This document shows positions 26,508-36,986 of a DNA stretch of 56,961 nt, in pieces. Made by a program: the position numbers and the translations under genes. The DNA comes from an uncultured Verrucomicrobiota bacterium (GTDB taxonomy: Bacteria > Verrucomicrobiota > Verrucomicrobiia > Limisphaerales > UBA9464), in the NCBI GenBank assembly GCA_903922605.1, contig CAIXUG010000043.1, forward strand, positions 1 through 56,961, in the 5' to 3' direction. Numbering within the stretch: position 1 is the stretch's first letter; each line of letters starts with the position of its first letter. Below the pieces are notes generated by a model. It was not told the DNA's origin and searched no databases. It was given only the letters and a program-made list of their open reading frames with translations.

Positions 26508-26629
26508 GGGAATTCCGAATTTCGAATTTCGAATTGTGAGTGAACCAGTGACCAGAAATCGATGATGCCACCTCCGCCCATCTTCCTGACCTTGGACCTT
26601 GGACCCGGGACCCGGGACCTCCTCTCCCC
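26508..26629. repeat. Heptad-repeat spacer before permease 4
   Basis: GAATTTC-type units follow the stop, then GTGAACC and AGTGACC. The last block is CTTGGAC, CTTGGAC, CCGGGAC, CCGGGAC, which differs from the GAAAAC block used before permeases 1, 3 and 5. Confidence 0.75.
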
Positions 26630-29083
26630 ATGAACGACCTCCGTTTCGCCCTTCGCCAGTTGCTGAAGAACCCCGGCTTCACCGCCGTGGCCGTGCTTAC
26701 GCTGGCGCTCGGTATCGGTGCCAATACGGCGATTTTCAGTGTCATCTACGCGGTGCTGCTGAAGCCGCTGCCGTATCGCGAACCGGACCGGCTGATGGTG
26801 GTGTGGACGGACAATCCATCATTCAACCTGGGTATCCACGAACTGCCGCCGTCGCAGCAGGACATCCTCGATTGGCGGCAGCGGGCGCAGTCGTTTGAGC
26901 AGGTGGCCGGAGTTTCTTCGGCACAAATGGATCTCAATCGAAATGGCGAACTGAAGCGGATTGGCGGGGTGTCCGTGACCGCCAACTTTTTCCCGACCCT
27001 GGGCGTGCAGCCGATCTTGGGACGGGGCTTTACCGCCGAGGAGGAACAGCCGGGCAAGGACAAGGTCGTGGTGATCAGCGACGGCCTGTGGAAGCGCGAG
27101 TTTGGGAGCGATCCCAAGCTCATCGGGACACCCATCATGCTGAACAACGAGAGCCGGCTCGTGGTGGGGATCATGCCGGCGGGTTTTAATTTTCCGCGCA
27201 GCGCGGAAATGCCGCCGCCCTACAACCTGCCGGTGCAGTCCGAACTGTGGCTGCCCGTCGCCCGTGATGCGAAGTTCTGGCAGGATGACGTGAACCGCCA
27301 GTTTATCGTGATCGGACGCTTGAAAACCGGCGTGACCATGACCCGGGCACAGGCCGAGCTGGACCTGCTCGCGCAGCAGGCTGCCACCGAGCGGCCTGCG
27401 ACCCATGCCGGGTGGAGCACGCACCTGCGGCCGCTCGCGTTGCAGGTGGCCGGGCAGACCCGTCCGGTTCTGTTCGTGCTTCTGGGTGCGGTGGCGTTCG
27501 TGCTGCTCATCGCGTGCGTGAACGTCGCGAGCCTGCTGCTCTGTCGCGCGGCGGCGCGCCGGAAGGAGATGGCCATCCGTTCCGCCATCGGGGCAGGGCG
27601 AGGGCGTGTGATCCGTCAGCTGCTGACCGAAAGCGTGCTGCTTGCCCTGCTGGGTGGCGGCGTGGGACTGCTGCTCGGGGCCGGCAGCCTGAAGCTCCTC
27701 CTCGCGTTGAGCCCACCGAACTTGCCCCGCCTGCATGAGGCCACTTTTGATGGGCCGGTGTTCTTCTTTGCGCTGGTGCTCACGCTTGTCACCGGAGTTC
27801 TGTTTGGACTCGTACCCGCGCTGCACGCCTCGAAAGTCAACCTGAGCGAGGCGCTCAATGCGGCCGGTCGGGGCAATTCGGACGGTGGCCGTTGGCAGAG
27901 CCATGTCGGACTGATCACCGGCCAGGTGGCCATCGCCTTTGCCCTGCTGGTGGGGGCGGCGCTCATGATCCAGAGCTTCCAGCGCATGCTGGCTCTGGAC
28001 CCCGGCTTTTCGAAGACGGGCATCTGCTCCTTCAATCTCACTTTCCGGGGAGCCAGCTATGAAAAGGGCGATTCCCGGCTCGCGTTCTCACGCCAGATGC
28101 AGGAGCGGATCGGCGCGATTCCCGGAGTTGACGGCGTCGCGATGGTTTCGCATCTGCCCCTCGGTGGCAGTGAGAACGTGTCGTACTTCTTCGTCGAAGG
28201 GATGCCACAACCGCGACCGGGACAGGAGCCGCTGGGGCAGCAGCGGGTGGTGACGGCCGGCTATTTCCGCACGATGGGGGTGGGCCTGGTCCGTGGTCGT
28301 GATTTTGATGCCGCCGACGTGGCTGGAAAACCGCTTGTTACTGTCGTCAACGAGACGCTTGCCCGGCAGTTCTTTCCCAACGGGGACGCGATCGGCAAAC
28401 GGATCCGGGCGAGAGATTTTGGCGAAAACGAATGGTGCACGATCGTCGGCATCGTCCGGGACGTGCGGGCCAACGCGCTGGAACTGAAACCCACACCGGG
28501 CTACTTCCTCCCGTACGCGCAGTTTCCCACCTATTGGGAGGAAATGACGGTCGTCATACGGGGAAATGAAACCAGCGCATCCGTGCCGTCCGAAAGCGTG
28601 CTGCGCCGTGAGCTGAAGGCCATTGATCCGGCTTTGCCGATGGCCAACTACCGGACGATGGAGGCCCTCGTATCCAACGCGGTGTCGCGGCCCCGGTTTG
28701 GTTCCCTGCTGCTGGGGCTCTTCGCGGCGACGGCCCTTTTGCTGACCATGGTCGGCCTCTACGGCGTCGTTGCCTACACGGTGAGCCGGCGCATCCGGGA
28801 ACTCGGAATCCGTCTGGTGCTCGGAGCCCAACGCGGTGACGTCCTGCGCCTGGTCCTGTCGCAGGGGATGCGGCCCGTGCTCGTGGGGCTCGGCCTCGGG
28901 CTGGTGGTCGCCTTTGGCCTCAGCCGTTTTCTGGCCTCGCCGCTGTTCGAGATCAACCCCTCCGACCCGGTCACGTTCCTCGCGTCCTCCTTGATTCTGG
29001 TGGGTGTGACCCTGCTCGCCTGCTGGCTGCCGGCGCGGCGCGCGAGTCGCGTGGATCCGGCAGTGGCGTTGAGGAGCGAGTGA
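26630..29083 (+). CDS. ADOP-type ABC permease 4
   Basis: 817 aa, starting [20 protein letters not shown]. After TM2 it reads [20 protein letters not shown], with a Cys in place of the usual Ala. The second coupling region is [20 protein letters not shown], less conserved than the RTREIG of its relatives. The first periplasmic domain (PPSQQDILDWRQRAQSFEQV) belongs to the same group as permeases 11 and 14 (xxDWR/xEWK). Full length, with spacers on both sides. Confidence 0.9.
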   Translation: MNDLRFALRQLLKNPGFTAVAVLTLALGIGANTAIFSVIYAVLLKPLPYREPDRLMVVWTDNPSFNLGIHELPPSQQDILDWRQRAQSFEQVAGVSSAQMDLNRNGELKRIGGVSVTANFFPTLGVQPILGRGFTAEEEQPGKDKVVVISDGLWKREFGSDPKLIGTPIMLNNESRLVVGIMPAGFNFPRSAEMPPPYNLPVQSELWLPVARDAKFWQDDVNRQFIVIGRLKTGVTMTRAQAELDLLAQQAATERPATHAGWSTHLRPLALQVAGQTRPVLFVLLGAVAFVLLIACVNVASLLLCRAAARRKEMAIRSAIGAGRGRVIRQLLTESVLLALLGGGVGLLLGAGSLKLLLALSPPNLPRLHEATFDGPVFFFALVLTLVTGVLFGLVPALHASKVNLSEALNAAGRGNSDGGRWQSHVGLITGQVAIAFALLVGAALMIQSFQRMLALDPGFSKTGICSFNLTFRGASYEKGDSRLAFSRQMQERIGAIPGVDGVAMVSHLPLGGSENVSYFFVEGMPQPRPGQEPLGQQRVVTAGYFRTMGVGLVRGRDFDAADVAGKPLVTVVNETLARQFFPNGDAIGKRIRARDFGENEWCTIVGIVRDVRANALELKPTPGYFLPYAQFPTYWEEMTVVIRGNETSASVPSESVLRRELKAIDPALPMANYRTMEALVSNAVSRPRFGSLLLGLFAATALLLTMVGLYGVVAYTVSRRIRELGIRLVLGAQRGDVLRLVLSQGMRPVLVGLGLGLVVAFGLSRFLASPLFEINPSDPVTFLASSLILVGVTLLACWLPARRASRVDPAVALRSE

Positions 29084-29198
29084 GGAAAATTACGAAGCAC
29101 GAAGTGCGAATTACGAGTGACCCAGAATCAGGGACGAGTGACCAGATCCGGGACCGAAAACCGAAAACCGGAAACCGAAAACTGAGCCCAATCTCGCC
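29084..29198. repeat. Heptad-repeat spacer before permease 5
   Basis: ATTACGA, AGCACGA, AGTGCGA, ATTACGA, GTGACCC units are followed by GACGAGTGACCAG, then CGAAAAC, CGAAAAC, CGGAAAC, CGAAAAC, TGA. Confidence 0.75.
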
Positions 29199-31646
29199 AT
29201 GAACGACCTGAAATTCGCCCTCCGGCAGCTGCTGAAGAGCCCCGGCTTCACCGCCGTGGCCGTGCTTACCCTGGCGCTTGGCATCGGGGCGACCACGGCC
29301 ATTTTCAGTGTGGCCAACACGGCGCTGCTCCGGCCGCTGCCTTACGCCAAACCGGAGCAGCTTGTGCGGCTGTATACGGAGTTCCCGGGAATCCCGAATG
29401 ACGGTGGCCGGCGGTTTGCCTTCTCACATCCGGAGTATCTGGACCTCCGGCGCGAGACGAAGTCGTGGGCGGGCCTCGAACTCTGGGCCATGGGCGAGGC
29501 GACCCTGGCGGGCGAGGCCGATCCCATTCGCGCCGCGGGAGCGGGCGTGACCGGGGGGATGCTGGGGATGCTGGGGGTGACGCCCCTGTCCGGCCGTCTG
29601 ATCGGACCCGAGGACGACCAGCCCGGCGCGCCGAAAGCCGCGAACATCTCATTCGGTCTCTGGCAAAGCCTTTTCGCGGGTGACCCCAACGTGGTCGGGC
29701 GCGAACTGCGAGTGAACGGGGAGAAGCACACCGTCCTCGGCGTGATGCCCCAGGACTTCCGTTTTCCGCCGGGGGCGGCGGATGCCCCGCAGGTGTGGGT
29801 GGCGATGCAGCTTGATCCGCTCCATCCCGGCGGCCGTGCCGAGCATAACTTCTCGCTGCTCGGGCGGCTGAAGGAGGGGGTGACGCTGGGCCAGGCCCGG
29901 TCGGAACTGGAGGCGTTCGTGCAGCAGTCTGAGAAGACCACTCCGGCAGGCGAGCATGGCTTCGGCAAGACCGGCCATCCCATCGTGATCCATGGCCTGC
30001 ATGACGAGGTGGTGCGGACCATCCGGCCGGCGCTGCGCATGCTGCTGGGGGCGGTCGGGTTTGTGCTGCTCATCGCCTGCGTGAACGTGGCCAATCTGCT
30101 GCTGGCGCGCGCGGAAGCCCGGCAGAAGGAGATCGCCATCCGGGGTGCGCTCGGAGCCGGCTGGCGGTCGCTCGCCCGGCAATTTGTCATTGAGGGAGTC
30201 CTGCTTTCACTGTTGGGAGCCGTGGTGGGACTGTTTCTGGCCCAGGGCGGGCTGCAGCTCGCGCAGGCCGCCGATGAGGCCAGCCTGCCGCGCGCGGCGG
30301 AAATGGCGTTGGATGCCCGGGTGCTGCTCTTTACACTTGTGATCAGCGTGGTGACCGGGATCGGCTTTGGGCTGGCCCCGTTTTACCATGTGGCGCGGCG
30401 AAGCTTCCACGGCTCGCTGAAGTCCGTCGCAACCTCGGTGACCGGCGCGGCGGCGACGCAGCGGTTCCGACATGTGCTGGTCATGGGCGAACTGGCCCTC
30501 GCGCTGATGCTCCTCATCGGCACGGGCCTCATGCTGCGGGCCTTCTGGAAACTCCAGCAGGTGGATGCCGGCTTCGAACCGCGTGGAATCGTCACCGCCC
30601 AGGTGGCGCTGCCGCCGGCGACCTATCCGGATGGTCCGACCCAGTCGGCCTTCTGGACCCGGCTTGAAACCGAACTGACGGCGCTGCCTGGGGTGGAGAG
30701 CGCCGCGCTGGTGACCGGGCTGCCGCCCCAGAAGCAGGCAGTCTACTCGGACCTCGAGATCGAGGGCTTCGTGTCGGTGCCCGGTGGCCCGATGCTGAAT
30801 GTGGATTTCTACCAGGGAGTCTCGCCGGCCTATTTCAAGACCCTGCGCATCCGGCTCCTGGAGGGCCGGCTGTTCGACGCGCGTGACACGCCGGGCGCGA
30901 CGGATGTCGCGGTGATCAACCGGGCCACGGCGCGGATGTTCTACGGGGAACAAAGTCCGATCGGCCGCCGTCTGCGACCCGCCAGCGGCGCGAAAGAGTG
31001 GTGCACGGTCATCGGGGTGGTCGATGACGTGAAAAATCACGGCCTGGAGAATGTCGCCGGGACGGAAGTCTATTTCGCAATGGGGCAGACCTATGCCCGC
31101 GACAACCGCGCCTGCTATGTTGCGTTGCGCTCGCGTGGTGAGCCCGCGGCCGTGATCAGCGCGCTGCGCCGCGAGGTCCGGACCTTGGATCCCTCCCTGC
31201 CACTTTCCCGGGTGCGGACATTGGAGGCGGTGATGTCGGCCGCCCAGGCGCGGCCACGTTTTCTCGCGACCCTGCTGCTGATCTTCTCCGGGGTCGCCCT
31301 GGTGCTGGCGACGGTGGGCATCTACGGCGTCATCTCCTATTCCGTGGCGCAGCGCACGCGCGAGATCGGCGTGCGCATGGCCCTCGGGGCCCAGCGGGGC
31401 GATGTGCTGAGCCTGCTGCTGGGACGGGGGATGCTCGTGGCGGGCATAGGGATCGCCCTCGGCCTGGCAGGCGCCTTCGTCCTCACCCGCTCGCTTTCCT
31501 CCCTGCTGTTCGGCGTCACCCCCACCGATCCGCTGACGTTCGCCGCCGTGCCACTCCTGCTGGCGGTGGTCGCCTTCGTCGCCATCTACATCCCGGCGCG
31601 GCGCGCCACGAAGGTCGATCCGACGGTTGCCCTGCGTTACGAATGA
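29199..31646 (+). CDS. ADOP-type ABC permease 5
   Basis: 815 aa, starting [20 protein letters not shown]. The first coupling region [20 protein letters not shown] is followed by [15 protein letters not shown], where most copies have RQLLTES. The second is [20 protein letters not shown]. The first periplasmic domain contains [20 protein letters not shown]. The last TM is followed by [18 protein letters not shown], with Ile-Tyr before it instead of the CWLP seen in most copies. Confidence 0.9.
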   Translation: MNDLKFALRQLLKSPGFTAVAVLTLALGIGATTAIFSVANTALLRPLPYAKPEQLVRLYTEFPGIPNDGGRRFAFSHPEYLDLRRETKSWAGLELWAMGEATLAGEADPIRAAGAGVTGGMLGMLGVTPLSGRLIGPEDDQPGAPKAANISFGLWQSLFAGDPNVVGRELRVNGEKHTVLGVMPQDFRFPPGAADAPQVWVAMQLDPLHPGGRAEHNFSLLGRLKEGVTLGQARSELEAFVQQSEKTTPAGEHGFGKTGHPIVIHGLHDEVVRTIRPALRMLLGAVGFVLLIACVNVANLLLARAEARQKEIAIRGALGAGWRSLARQFVIEGVLLSLLGAVVGLFLAQGGLQLAQAADEASLPRAAEMALDARVLLFTLVISVVTGIGFGLAPFYHVARRSFHGSLKSVATSVTGAAATQRFRHVLVMGELALALMLLIGTGLMLRAFWKLQQVDAGFEPRGIVTAQVALPPATYPDGPTQSAFWTRLETELTALPGVESAALVTGLPPQKQAVYSDLEIEGFVSVPGGPMLNVDFYQGVSPAYFKTLRIRLLEGRLFDARDTPGATDVAVINRATARMFYGEQSPIGRRLRPASGAKEWCTVIGVVDDVKNHGLENVAGTEVYFAMGQTYARDNRACYVALRSRGEPAAVISALRREVRTLDPSLPLSRVRTLEAVMSAAQARPRFLATLLLIFSGVALVLATVGIYGVISYSVAQRTREIGVRMALGAQRGDVLSLLLGRGMLVAGIGIALGLAGAFVLTRSLSSLLFGVTPTDPLTFAAVPLLLAVVAFVAIYIPARRATKVDPTVALRYE

Positions 31647-31761
31647 CTGGGGAAAATTTGAATTAAGAAGGATGAATTATGAATGAAGCAGCCCGTTTCC
31701 TCCCGGAGTTCGGGCAGTATTCCGCAGCTCCCCCGCACCCTTTCTCCCCTGCATCCCTGCC
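31647..31761. repeat. Short heptad block before permease 6
   Basis: Only the first block is repetitive (TTTGAAT, TAAGAAG, GATGAAT, TATGAAT). The rest is non-repetitive and C-rich up to the start codon, so this is the least repetitive of the long spacers. Confidence 0.6.
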
Positions 31762-34191
31762 ATGAATGATTTCCGTTTCGCTCTCCGCCAGCTCCTGAAA
31801 AACCCCGGTTTCGCCGCCGTGGCCGTGCTCACGCTCGCGCTCGGCATCGGAGCAACGACCGCCATCTTCAGTGTCGTCTATGGCGTGCTGATCAACCCGT
31901 ATCCGTACGCCCATCCGGAGACCATCTGGGCACCCGGGCTGCAGAGCGCGGGCGGCCAGCAGACCATGCGGCCCTATCGCAAGGACGAGTTTGACGCGAT
32001 GGCCTCGTTGCCGGGCGTTGCGGACATGATGGGGACGAGTCCCGGTAGTGCACTGCTCACCGGCGAATTTGCCGCTGAAAATCTTACCACTCCTCGGCTG
32101 ACACCAAACGCCTTCCAATTTCTCGGCGTTGCGCCGGTCGTGGGCCGATTCTTCGGGCCCGGGGATTTCTCACCCTCCGGCGAACCGCAACCGGTCACCG
32201 TCATCACGTTCAAGCTGTGGCAGCGGCTCTTCGCCGGCGACCCCAAGGCGCTCGGCCGGACACTGCGGCTGGACGACCGGACCTACACGATCATCGGCGT
32301 GATGCCCGCACGGTTTGGGTGGTGGACCAGCGACGGCTGCTGGTTGCCTTTCGACCGCACTGCGGGCGATCCCCGCCGGCTCTTCCCCATCGCCCGGCTC
32401 AAGCCGGATGCCAATGCTGCGATCGTCCGCCAGCAGTTGGCTTCGCTCTACGTCGGATTGGCCCAGGCCAATCCCGACGGATTCCCGAAGGAGAAATTTG
32501 AGGCCACGCTGACCAACTATCTGGACATCACCTCGGCGAGCGGCGAGATGGAGCACACCCTGCAACTGCTGTTTGGGGCGGTCGCCTTCCTCCTGCTGAT
32601 CGCCTGCGCCAACATCGCCAACCTCCAGCTGGCCCGGGCCACCGGCCGGGCGAAGGAGATGGCCATCCGCCTGGCCATCGGCGCGGGCCGGGGCCGGCTC
32701 GTGCGGCAGCTGCTGACCGAAAGCGTGCTGCTCTCCGGCTTGGGCGGTGTTTTGGGCCTGGCGTTGGGAGTGGCCATCACGCGGCTGATGGTGGTGCTGA
32801 TGCCGTCCTTCAACGTGCCTAACGAGGCGCGCATCGAGGTGAATGGCTACGTGCTGCTTTTCTGTATCACGGTGTCGCTCGTCACCGGCATTCTTTTCGG
32901 CCTGGTGCCCGCGTTGCAGTCCACCCGGCCGAACCTCTCCGGTGCGCTCAAAAACGAACGCTCGGCCGAGGGAGTGGCCAAGGGCGGTGCCTTCCGCTCG
33001 ACCCTGGTGGTCGTCGAAATGGCGTTGTCCGTTGTTCTGCTGATCAGCGCCGGCCTCACGATCCGAAGCTTTCTGGCGCTCCAGCAGGTGGACCCTGGCT
33101 TCCAGCCCGAGAATTTAGTCACGGCGGATGTGATGCTGCCCCGGTCACACTACACGACAATCGAGCAGCATAACCGGTTCGCGGAAGAACTGCTCGAACG
33201 CGTCGAGCGCCTTCCTGGCGTGCAGGCGGTGGCGATCGGAAATGGCGGAACGCCATTCGGCGGTCCTCCTTCCGGTTACTCGATCAATGGACAACCGGGC
33301 GCCGATTCCCTGCCGATCACCCTAAACCTGGTCAGCGCGAACTATCTCAAAACGCTCGGGGTCATGCTCCGCCGGGGACGGATGCTTACTCCGGATGAGT
33401 TGCGGCGCGGCGACCGATTCACGGTCATTAACGAGGCGGCGTCGAAGCTCTGGCCGGCCGGAGTAGATCCGCTCGGCCAGCAGATCTCGTTGGACCTCTT
33501 GAAAAACCTGCCTAACTCCGTCCTGTTTCTCACGAACATTTCCCCGGTGCTCACGGTCGTCGGTATCTGCGCCGACACGCGCAACAACGGTCTTACCCGG
33601 GAGACCCAGCCGACCGCGCTCATTCCTTTCACCCTCGTGGCCCCGGGCGGAAGGACATTGGCCATCCGGTCCCACGGGGAGCCCGCCGCCATTTTCAACG
33701 CTTTGCGTCGGGAAGTGACCGCCATGGACTCTCAACTGCCGGTGGCCAATACGCGGACCATCGAGGAATCCATGAAAGACCAGACCGCCCAGCCGCGGTT
33801 CACGATGGCGCTGTTCAGCCTGTTCGCTGTGGTGGGGCTGGCGCTGGCGACGGTCGGGTTGTTCAGCGTGCTCTCCTATCTGGTCAGCCGCCGCACGCGG
33901 GAGATCGGTATCCGGATGGCCCTGGGTGCCCAGCGGCATCAGGTGCTTGGGCTGGTGCTCAAGGACGGCGGCCGCCTGGCGGGATTGGGAATCCTGATTG
34001 GAATCATCGCGAGTCTCGGGGTTGCCCGCTTCGTCGGCAGCCAAGTGGACCTTTACCACGTGAAGGCGATCGACCCTGTCTCCTTTGTCACCGTGATCGT
34101 CGTCCTGGGAACCGTCGCCCTGCTCGCGTGCTGGCTCCCGGCCCGGAGGGCTGCGTCGGTGAATCCCAACGAGGCGCTGCGGAGCGAGTGA
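31762..34191 (+). CDS. ADOP-type ABC permease 6
   Basis: 809 aa, starting [20 protein letters not shown]. The first periplasmic domain is unusually distinct (TMRPYRKDEFDAMASLPGVA), and the link before TM2 is NYLDITSASGEMEHTLQLL. Coupling regions: [20 protein letters not shown] and [20 protein letters not shown]. The second periplasmic domain carries an inserted NISPVLTVVGICADTRNNG segment. The end is LPARRAASVNPNEALRSE, with Asn-Pro-Asn instead of Asp-Pro-Met. It is probably a separate lineage from its neighbours, judging by eye. Confidence 0.9.
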   Translation: MNDFRFALRQLLKNPGFAAVAVLTLALGIGATTAIFSVVYGVLINPYPYAHPETIWAPGLQSAGGQQTMRPYRKDEFDAMASLPGVADMMGTSPGSALLTGEFAAENLTTPRLTPNAFQFLGVAPVVGRFFGPGDFSPSGEPQPVTVITFKLWQRLFAGDPKALGRTLRLDDRTYTIIGVMPARFGWWTSDGCWLPFDRTAGDPRRLFPIARLKPDANAAIVRQQLASLYVGLAQANPDGFPKEKFEATLTNYLDITSASGEMEHTLQLLFGAVAFLLLIACANIANLQLARATGRAKEMAIRLAIGAGRGRLVRQLLTESVLLSGLGGVLGLALGVAITRLMVVLMPSFNVPNEARIEVNGYVLLFCITVSLVTGILFGLVPALQSTRPNLSGALKNERSAEGVAKGGAFRSTLVVVEMALSVVLLISAGLTIRSFLALQQVDPGFQPENLVTADVMLPRSHYTTIEQHNRFAEELLERVERLPGVQAVAIGNGGTPFGGPPSGYSINGQPGADSLPITLNLVSANYLKTLGVMLRRGRMLTPDELRRGDRFTVINEAASKLWPAGVDPLGQQISLDLLKNLPNSVLFLTNISPVLTVVGICADTRNNGLTRETQPTALIPFTLVAPGGRTLAIRSHGEPAAIFNALRREVTAMDSQLPVANTRTIEESMKDQTAQPRFTMALFSLFAVVGLALATVGLFSVLSYLVSRRTREIGIRMALGAQRHQVLGLVLKDGGRLAGLGILIGIIASLGVARFVGSQVDLYHVKAIDPVSFVTVIVVLGTVALLACWLPARRAASVNPNEALRSE

Positions 34192-34281
34192 AGTGAATTG
34201 CGAGTTTCGAGTTTCGAATTGCGAGTGACGAGAAACGGCAAACCCCAGAACCAAGACGCCCAATCCCAGACCCCATTTCCC
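34192..34281. repeat. Heptad-repeat spacer before permease 7
   Basis: GAGTTTC and GAATTGC-type units, with GTGACGAG after them, are followed by the CCCAGAC family (AACCCCAGAACC, AATCCCAGACCCC). There is no GAAAAC or TTGGAC block. Confidence 0.7.
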
Positions 34282-36681
34282 ATGAACGACCTACGCTTCG
34301 CGCTCCGCCAACTGTTTAAGAATCCCGGCTTCACCGCCGTGGCCGTGCTCACGCTGGCGCTCGGCATCGGGACCTGCACCGCGATGTTCAGCATCGTCAA
34401 CGCCGTCCTGCTGAAGCCGCTGCCCGTGTTGCAGCCGGACCGCCTCGTCTGGATCGAGAACATCTTTGGCGACTCCGGGCTCTCGGGACGCACCTCGCGG
34501 GCGGACACGTTCCTCGGCTGGCGCGAGCAGAGCAAAAGCTTCGATTCCCTCGCCGCCTACTTCGCGTTTTCCGACTACGTGCCGCTCACGATGACGGGGA
34601 AAGACGGTTCGGAGCGCCTGCGGAGCGTCGGGGTTTCCGACAATTTCCTGCCGACCTTGGGCATCACGCCGCTCCACGGACGTAACTTCAGCGCCGAGGA
34701 ATGCGCCTTCAACGGCCCCAGTGCGGTTATCCTCACGCATGCCTACTGGCAGCGCCGGTTCGGTGGCGATCCGGCGGTGGTGGGGCGGAAGATCACGCTG
34801 AACACGCAGCCGGGGACCATTGTCGGCGTGCTGCCCGAGTCGTTCGATTTCGCCTCAATCTTCACTCCTGGCAGCGAGGTGGATGTCATCAACCCGTTTC
34901 CGCTCACGCCGGAGACGGCCCGTTACGGCAACACGGTGTTCGGCATCGGACGGCTGAAGCAGGGCGCCACGCTGGCGCAGGCCCAGGCCGAATTGACGGT
35001 CATCAGCGACCGGCTACAGACAACACTCAAGGCGGGAACCCTCGGGGCCAAAGTGAGCACGCTGGACACAACCCTTCGCGGGAAATTCCGCAGCGCGTTC
35101 CTGCTCCTCGCCGCGGCGGTGGTCTGTGTGCTTGCGATCGCGTGCGTGAACCTCTCGAACCTCCTGCTGGCCCGGCTCAACTCGCGCCGCCAGGAATTTG
35201 CGGTGCGCCTTGCCCTTGGGGCCAGCCGGCTGCATCTGGTCCGCCAAACCCTGACCGAGAGCCTCCTGCTCGCCTTCGCCGGGTCGCTGGTGGGCGTGCC
35301 GCTGGCGGTCTGGGCAACGAGCCTGCTCGCGCACCTTTCGAGCTTTGGCGTGCCTCTGTTGCAGCATGCCGCAGTCGATCGCATCGCCCTCAGCGTCACG
35401 ATCGGACTGACCACGCTGGCCGGCATCGCCTGCGGTTTGCTGCCGGCGCTCCAGCTGTTCCGGGCGCAGGGTGCCCACGCCGGACAGGATGCCACGCATC
35501 AGCGCAGCGCCGGCCGGTCGGCCGCCGCCGCCCGGGGCACACTCGTGGTCGCTGAGGTCGCGTTGGCGTGCATGCTGTTGGTGGGAGCGGGCCTGCTTAT
35601 CCGCAGCTTCAACGCCGTACTCCAGGTCGATCTCGGCTTCCAGCCGCAGCACGCCATGGCGTGGCGCATCGATTCCACGAAACAGTTCAAGAGCGGTGAG
35701 GATGTGGACCTCTATCTGGGTGGCATGGCCCGGAAGATCGCCGCGCTTCCGGGCGTCGAGGCGGTTGGCTTCAGTGACACCCTGCCGCTGGGGCGGAACC
35801 GCTCCTGGGGTGCGGGTGCGGTCGGCGTGCAATACCCCGATGGACAATTTCCCAACGCCTACCCGCGCCTGGTGGACCCCAATTATCTGAAGGCGATGAA
35901 GATCCCGCTGGTTGCCGGCCGTTACTTTGACGAGCAGTTCAATCCCAAAGCCGAGAAGGCCGTCGTCATCAATGAAAACATGGCCCGGCTGCTCTGGCCA
36001 GGACAGGATGCGCTCGGGCACAAAGTCACGGTGAACGGGGGTTCCACGGTCATCGGCGTTGTGGCGAATGTCCGCCACAGTTCCCTTGAGGAGGCCGCCG
36101 GAAATGAGATGTATCTGGACTGCCGGCAGAGCAGCGATTGGAGCACGCTGGAGATGGTGGTCCGAAGTGGTCGGACGCCCGGCTCGCTCGTGCCCGATGT
36201 ACGGACTGCGCTGGCGGAATATGATCCCACCCTGCCGAATGGCGCCTTCCACACGCTCGACAGCCTGATCGACGATGCGGTGGGGCCGCGCCGGTTCATT
36301 ACCCGGTTGCTGGGCTTTTTCTCCGCCCTGGCGCTGACTCTCGCGGCCATCGGACTATATGGAGTGATTGCCTTTTCCGTCAGCCAGCGGACGCAGGAGA
36401 TCGGCATCCGCATGGCGGTCGGCGCACAGCGGGGCGACATTCTCCGGCTGATCCTGCAGGGCGGCCTCAAGCTGGTCGTTATCGGCATCGCTGCCGGTCT
36501 GGTCGGCTCAGTGGTGCTCACCGGGCTGCTGCGCAGCCTGCTCTTTGGCATCACGTCGCACGATCCACTCGTCTTTGCCGGCAACGCCGCACTGCTCTTT
36601 GCCGTCGCGGGCATCGCCTGCCTGATCCCGGCGTTCCGGGCGACCCGCTCGGACCCGATGGTGGTGCTGCGGGCGGAGTGA
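34282..36681 (+). CDS. ADOP-type ABC permease 7
   Basis: 799 aa from the ATG at 34282 ([20 protein letters not shown]); the open frame upstream is heptad repeat. After TM2 it reads AIACVNLSNLLLARLNSRRQ. The linker before TM5 contains QGAHAGQDATHQRSAGRSAA, longer and more His/Gln-rich than in the other copies. The second coupling region is SQRTQEIGIRMAVGAQRGDI. The C-terminus LIPAFRATRSDPMVVLRAE departs from the usual [13 protein letters not shown]. Full length and apparently intact. Confidence 0.9.
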   Translation: MNDLRFALRQLFKNPGFTAVAVLTLALGIGTCTAMFSIVNAVLLKPLPVLQPDRLVWIENIFGDSGLSGRTSRADTFLGWREQSKSFDSLAAYFAFSDYVPLTMTGKDGSERLRSVGVSDNFLPTLGITPLHGRNFSAEECAFNGPSAVILTHAYWQRRFGGDPAVVGRKITLNTQPGTIVGVLPESFDFASIFTPGSEVDVINPFPLTPETARYGNTVFGIGRLKQGATLAQAQAELTVISDRLQTTLKAGTLGAKVSTLDTTLRGKFRSAFLLLAAAVVCVLAIACVNLSNLLLARLNSRRQEFAVRLALGASRLHLVRQTLTESLLLAFAGSLVGVPLAVWATSLLAHLSSFGVPLLQHAAVDRIALSVTIGLTTLAGIACGLLPALQLFRAQGAHAGQDATHQRSAGRSAAAARGTLVVAEVALACMLLVGAGLLIRSFNAVLQVDLGFQPQHAMAWRIDSTKQFKSGEDVDLYLGGMARKIAALPGVEAVGFSDTLPLGRNRSWGAGAVGVQYPDGQFPNAYPRLVDPNYLKAMKIPLVAGRYFDEQFNPKAEKAVVINENMARLLWPGQDALGHKVTVNGGSTVIGVVANVRHSSLEEAAGNEMYLDCRQSSDWSTLEMVVRSGRTPGSLVPDVRTALAEYDPTLPNGAFHTLDSLIDDAVGPRRFITRLLGFFSALALTLAAIGLYGVIAFSVSQRTQEIGIRMAVGAQRGDILRLILQGGLKLVVIGIAAGLVGSVVLTGLLRSLLFGITSHDPLVFAGNAALLFAVAGIACLIPAFRATRSDPMVVLRAE

Positions 36682-36828
36682 CGGAAATTTCGAATGGCGA
36701 GTTGCGAATTTCGAGTGGAAGCAGTGACCAGTGATCAGTGACGAGAGTCGCTGAATTACTGAAGCCTTCACGGGGCGCTCCTGACGCTCATTCCCCCGAC
36801 TCGGGATCTTGGACCCGGGACCCGGAAC
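36682..36828. repeat. Heptad-repeat part of the spacer before permease 8
   Basis: The units ATTTCGA, ATGGCGA, GTTGCGA, ATTTCGA come first, then CAGTGAC, CAGTGAT, CAGTGAC, GAG, then CTTGGAC, CCGGGAC, CCGGAAC. This 305-nt gene-free stretch continues with an activator palindrome and a sigma-54 promoter, listed separately. Confidence 0.8.
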
Positions 36829-36841
36829 TTGGGTTCGACGC

Positions 36842-36857
36842 GTCCCAATTCTGGGAC
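36842..36857. promoter_or_regulatory. Palindromic activator site 2 (candidate UAS)
   Basis: GTCCCAATTCTGGGAC differs from site 1 (15824) only in the centre; the outer GTCCCAAT and GGGAC are the same. It lies about 105 nt upstream of a sigma-54 -24 element, in the only spacer of the array that has one. Confidence 0.8.
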
Positions 36858-36953
36858 AGTCCTTTCCCATTATCGGCGAAGCGCGCGAAGAGCCCGCGCC
36901 GGGCATTCGAGTGAACGGGCGTCTTTTGCTCTATTTTGGCCGGATTCCCGATG

Positions 36954-36968
36954 TGGCATATCGCTTGC
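36954..36968 (+). promoter_or_regulatory. Sigma-54 (-24/-12) promoter of permease 8
   Basis: TGGCATATCGCTTGC matches TGGCA-N6-TTGC, with GG and GC exactly 10 nt apart. The predicted transcription start (near 36980) is only about 7 nt before the permease 8 ATG. The GGAGGGG at 36969-36975 would then lie upstream of the transcript. Confidence 0.82.
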
Positions 36969-36986
36969 GGAGGGGCTGCGTTATAT

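Noticed and set aside
36936-36986. Upstream start for permease 8
   Set aside because: It precedes the predicted sigma-54 transcription start, and the family N-terminus begins at 36987.
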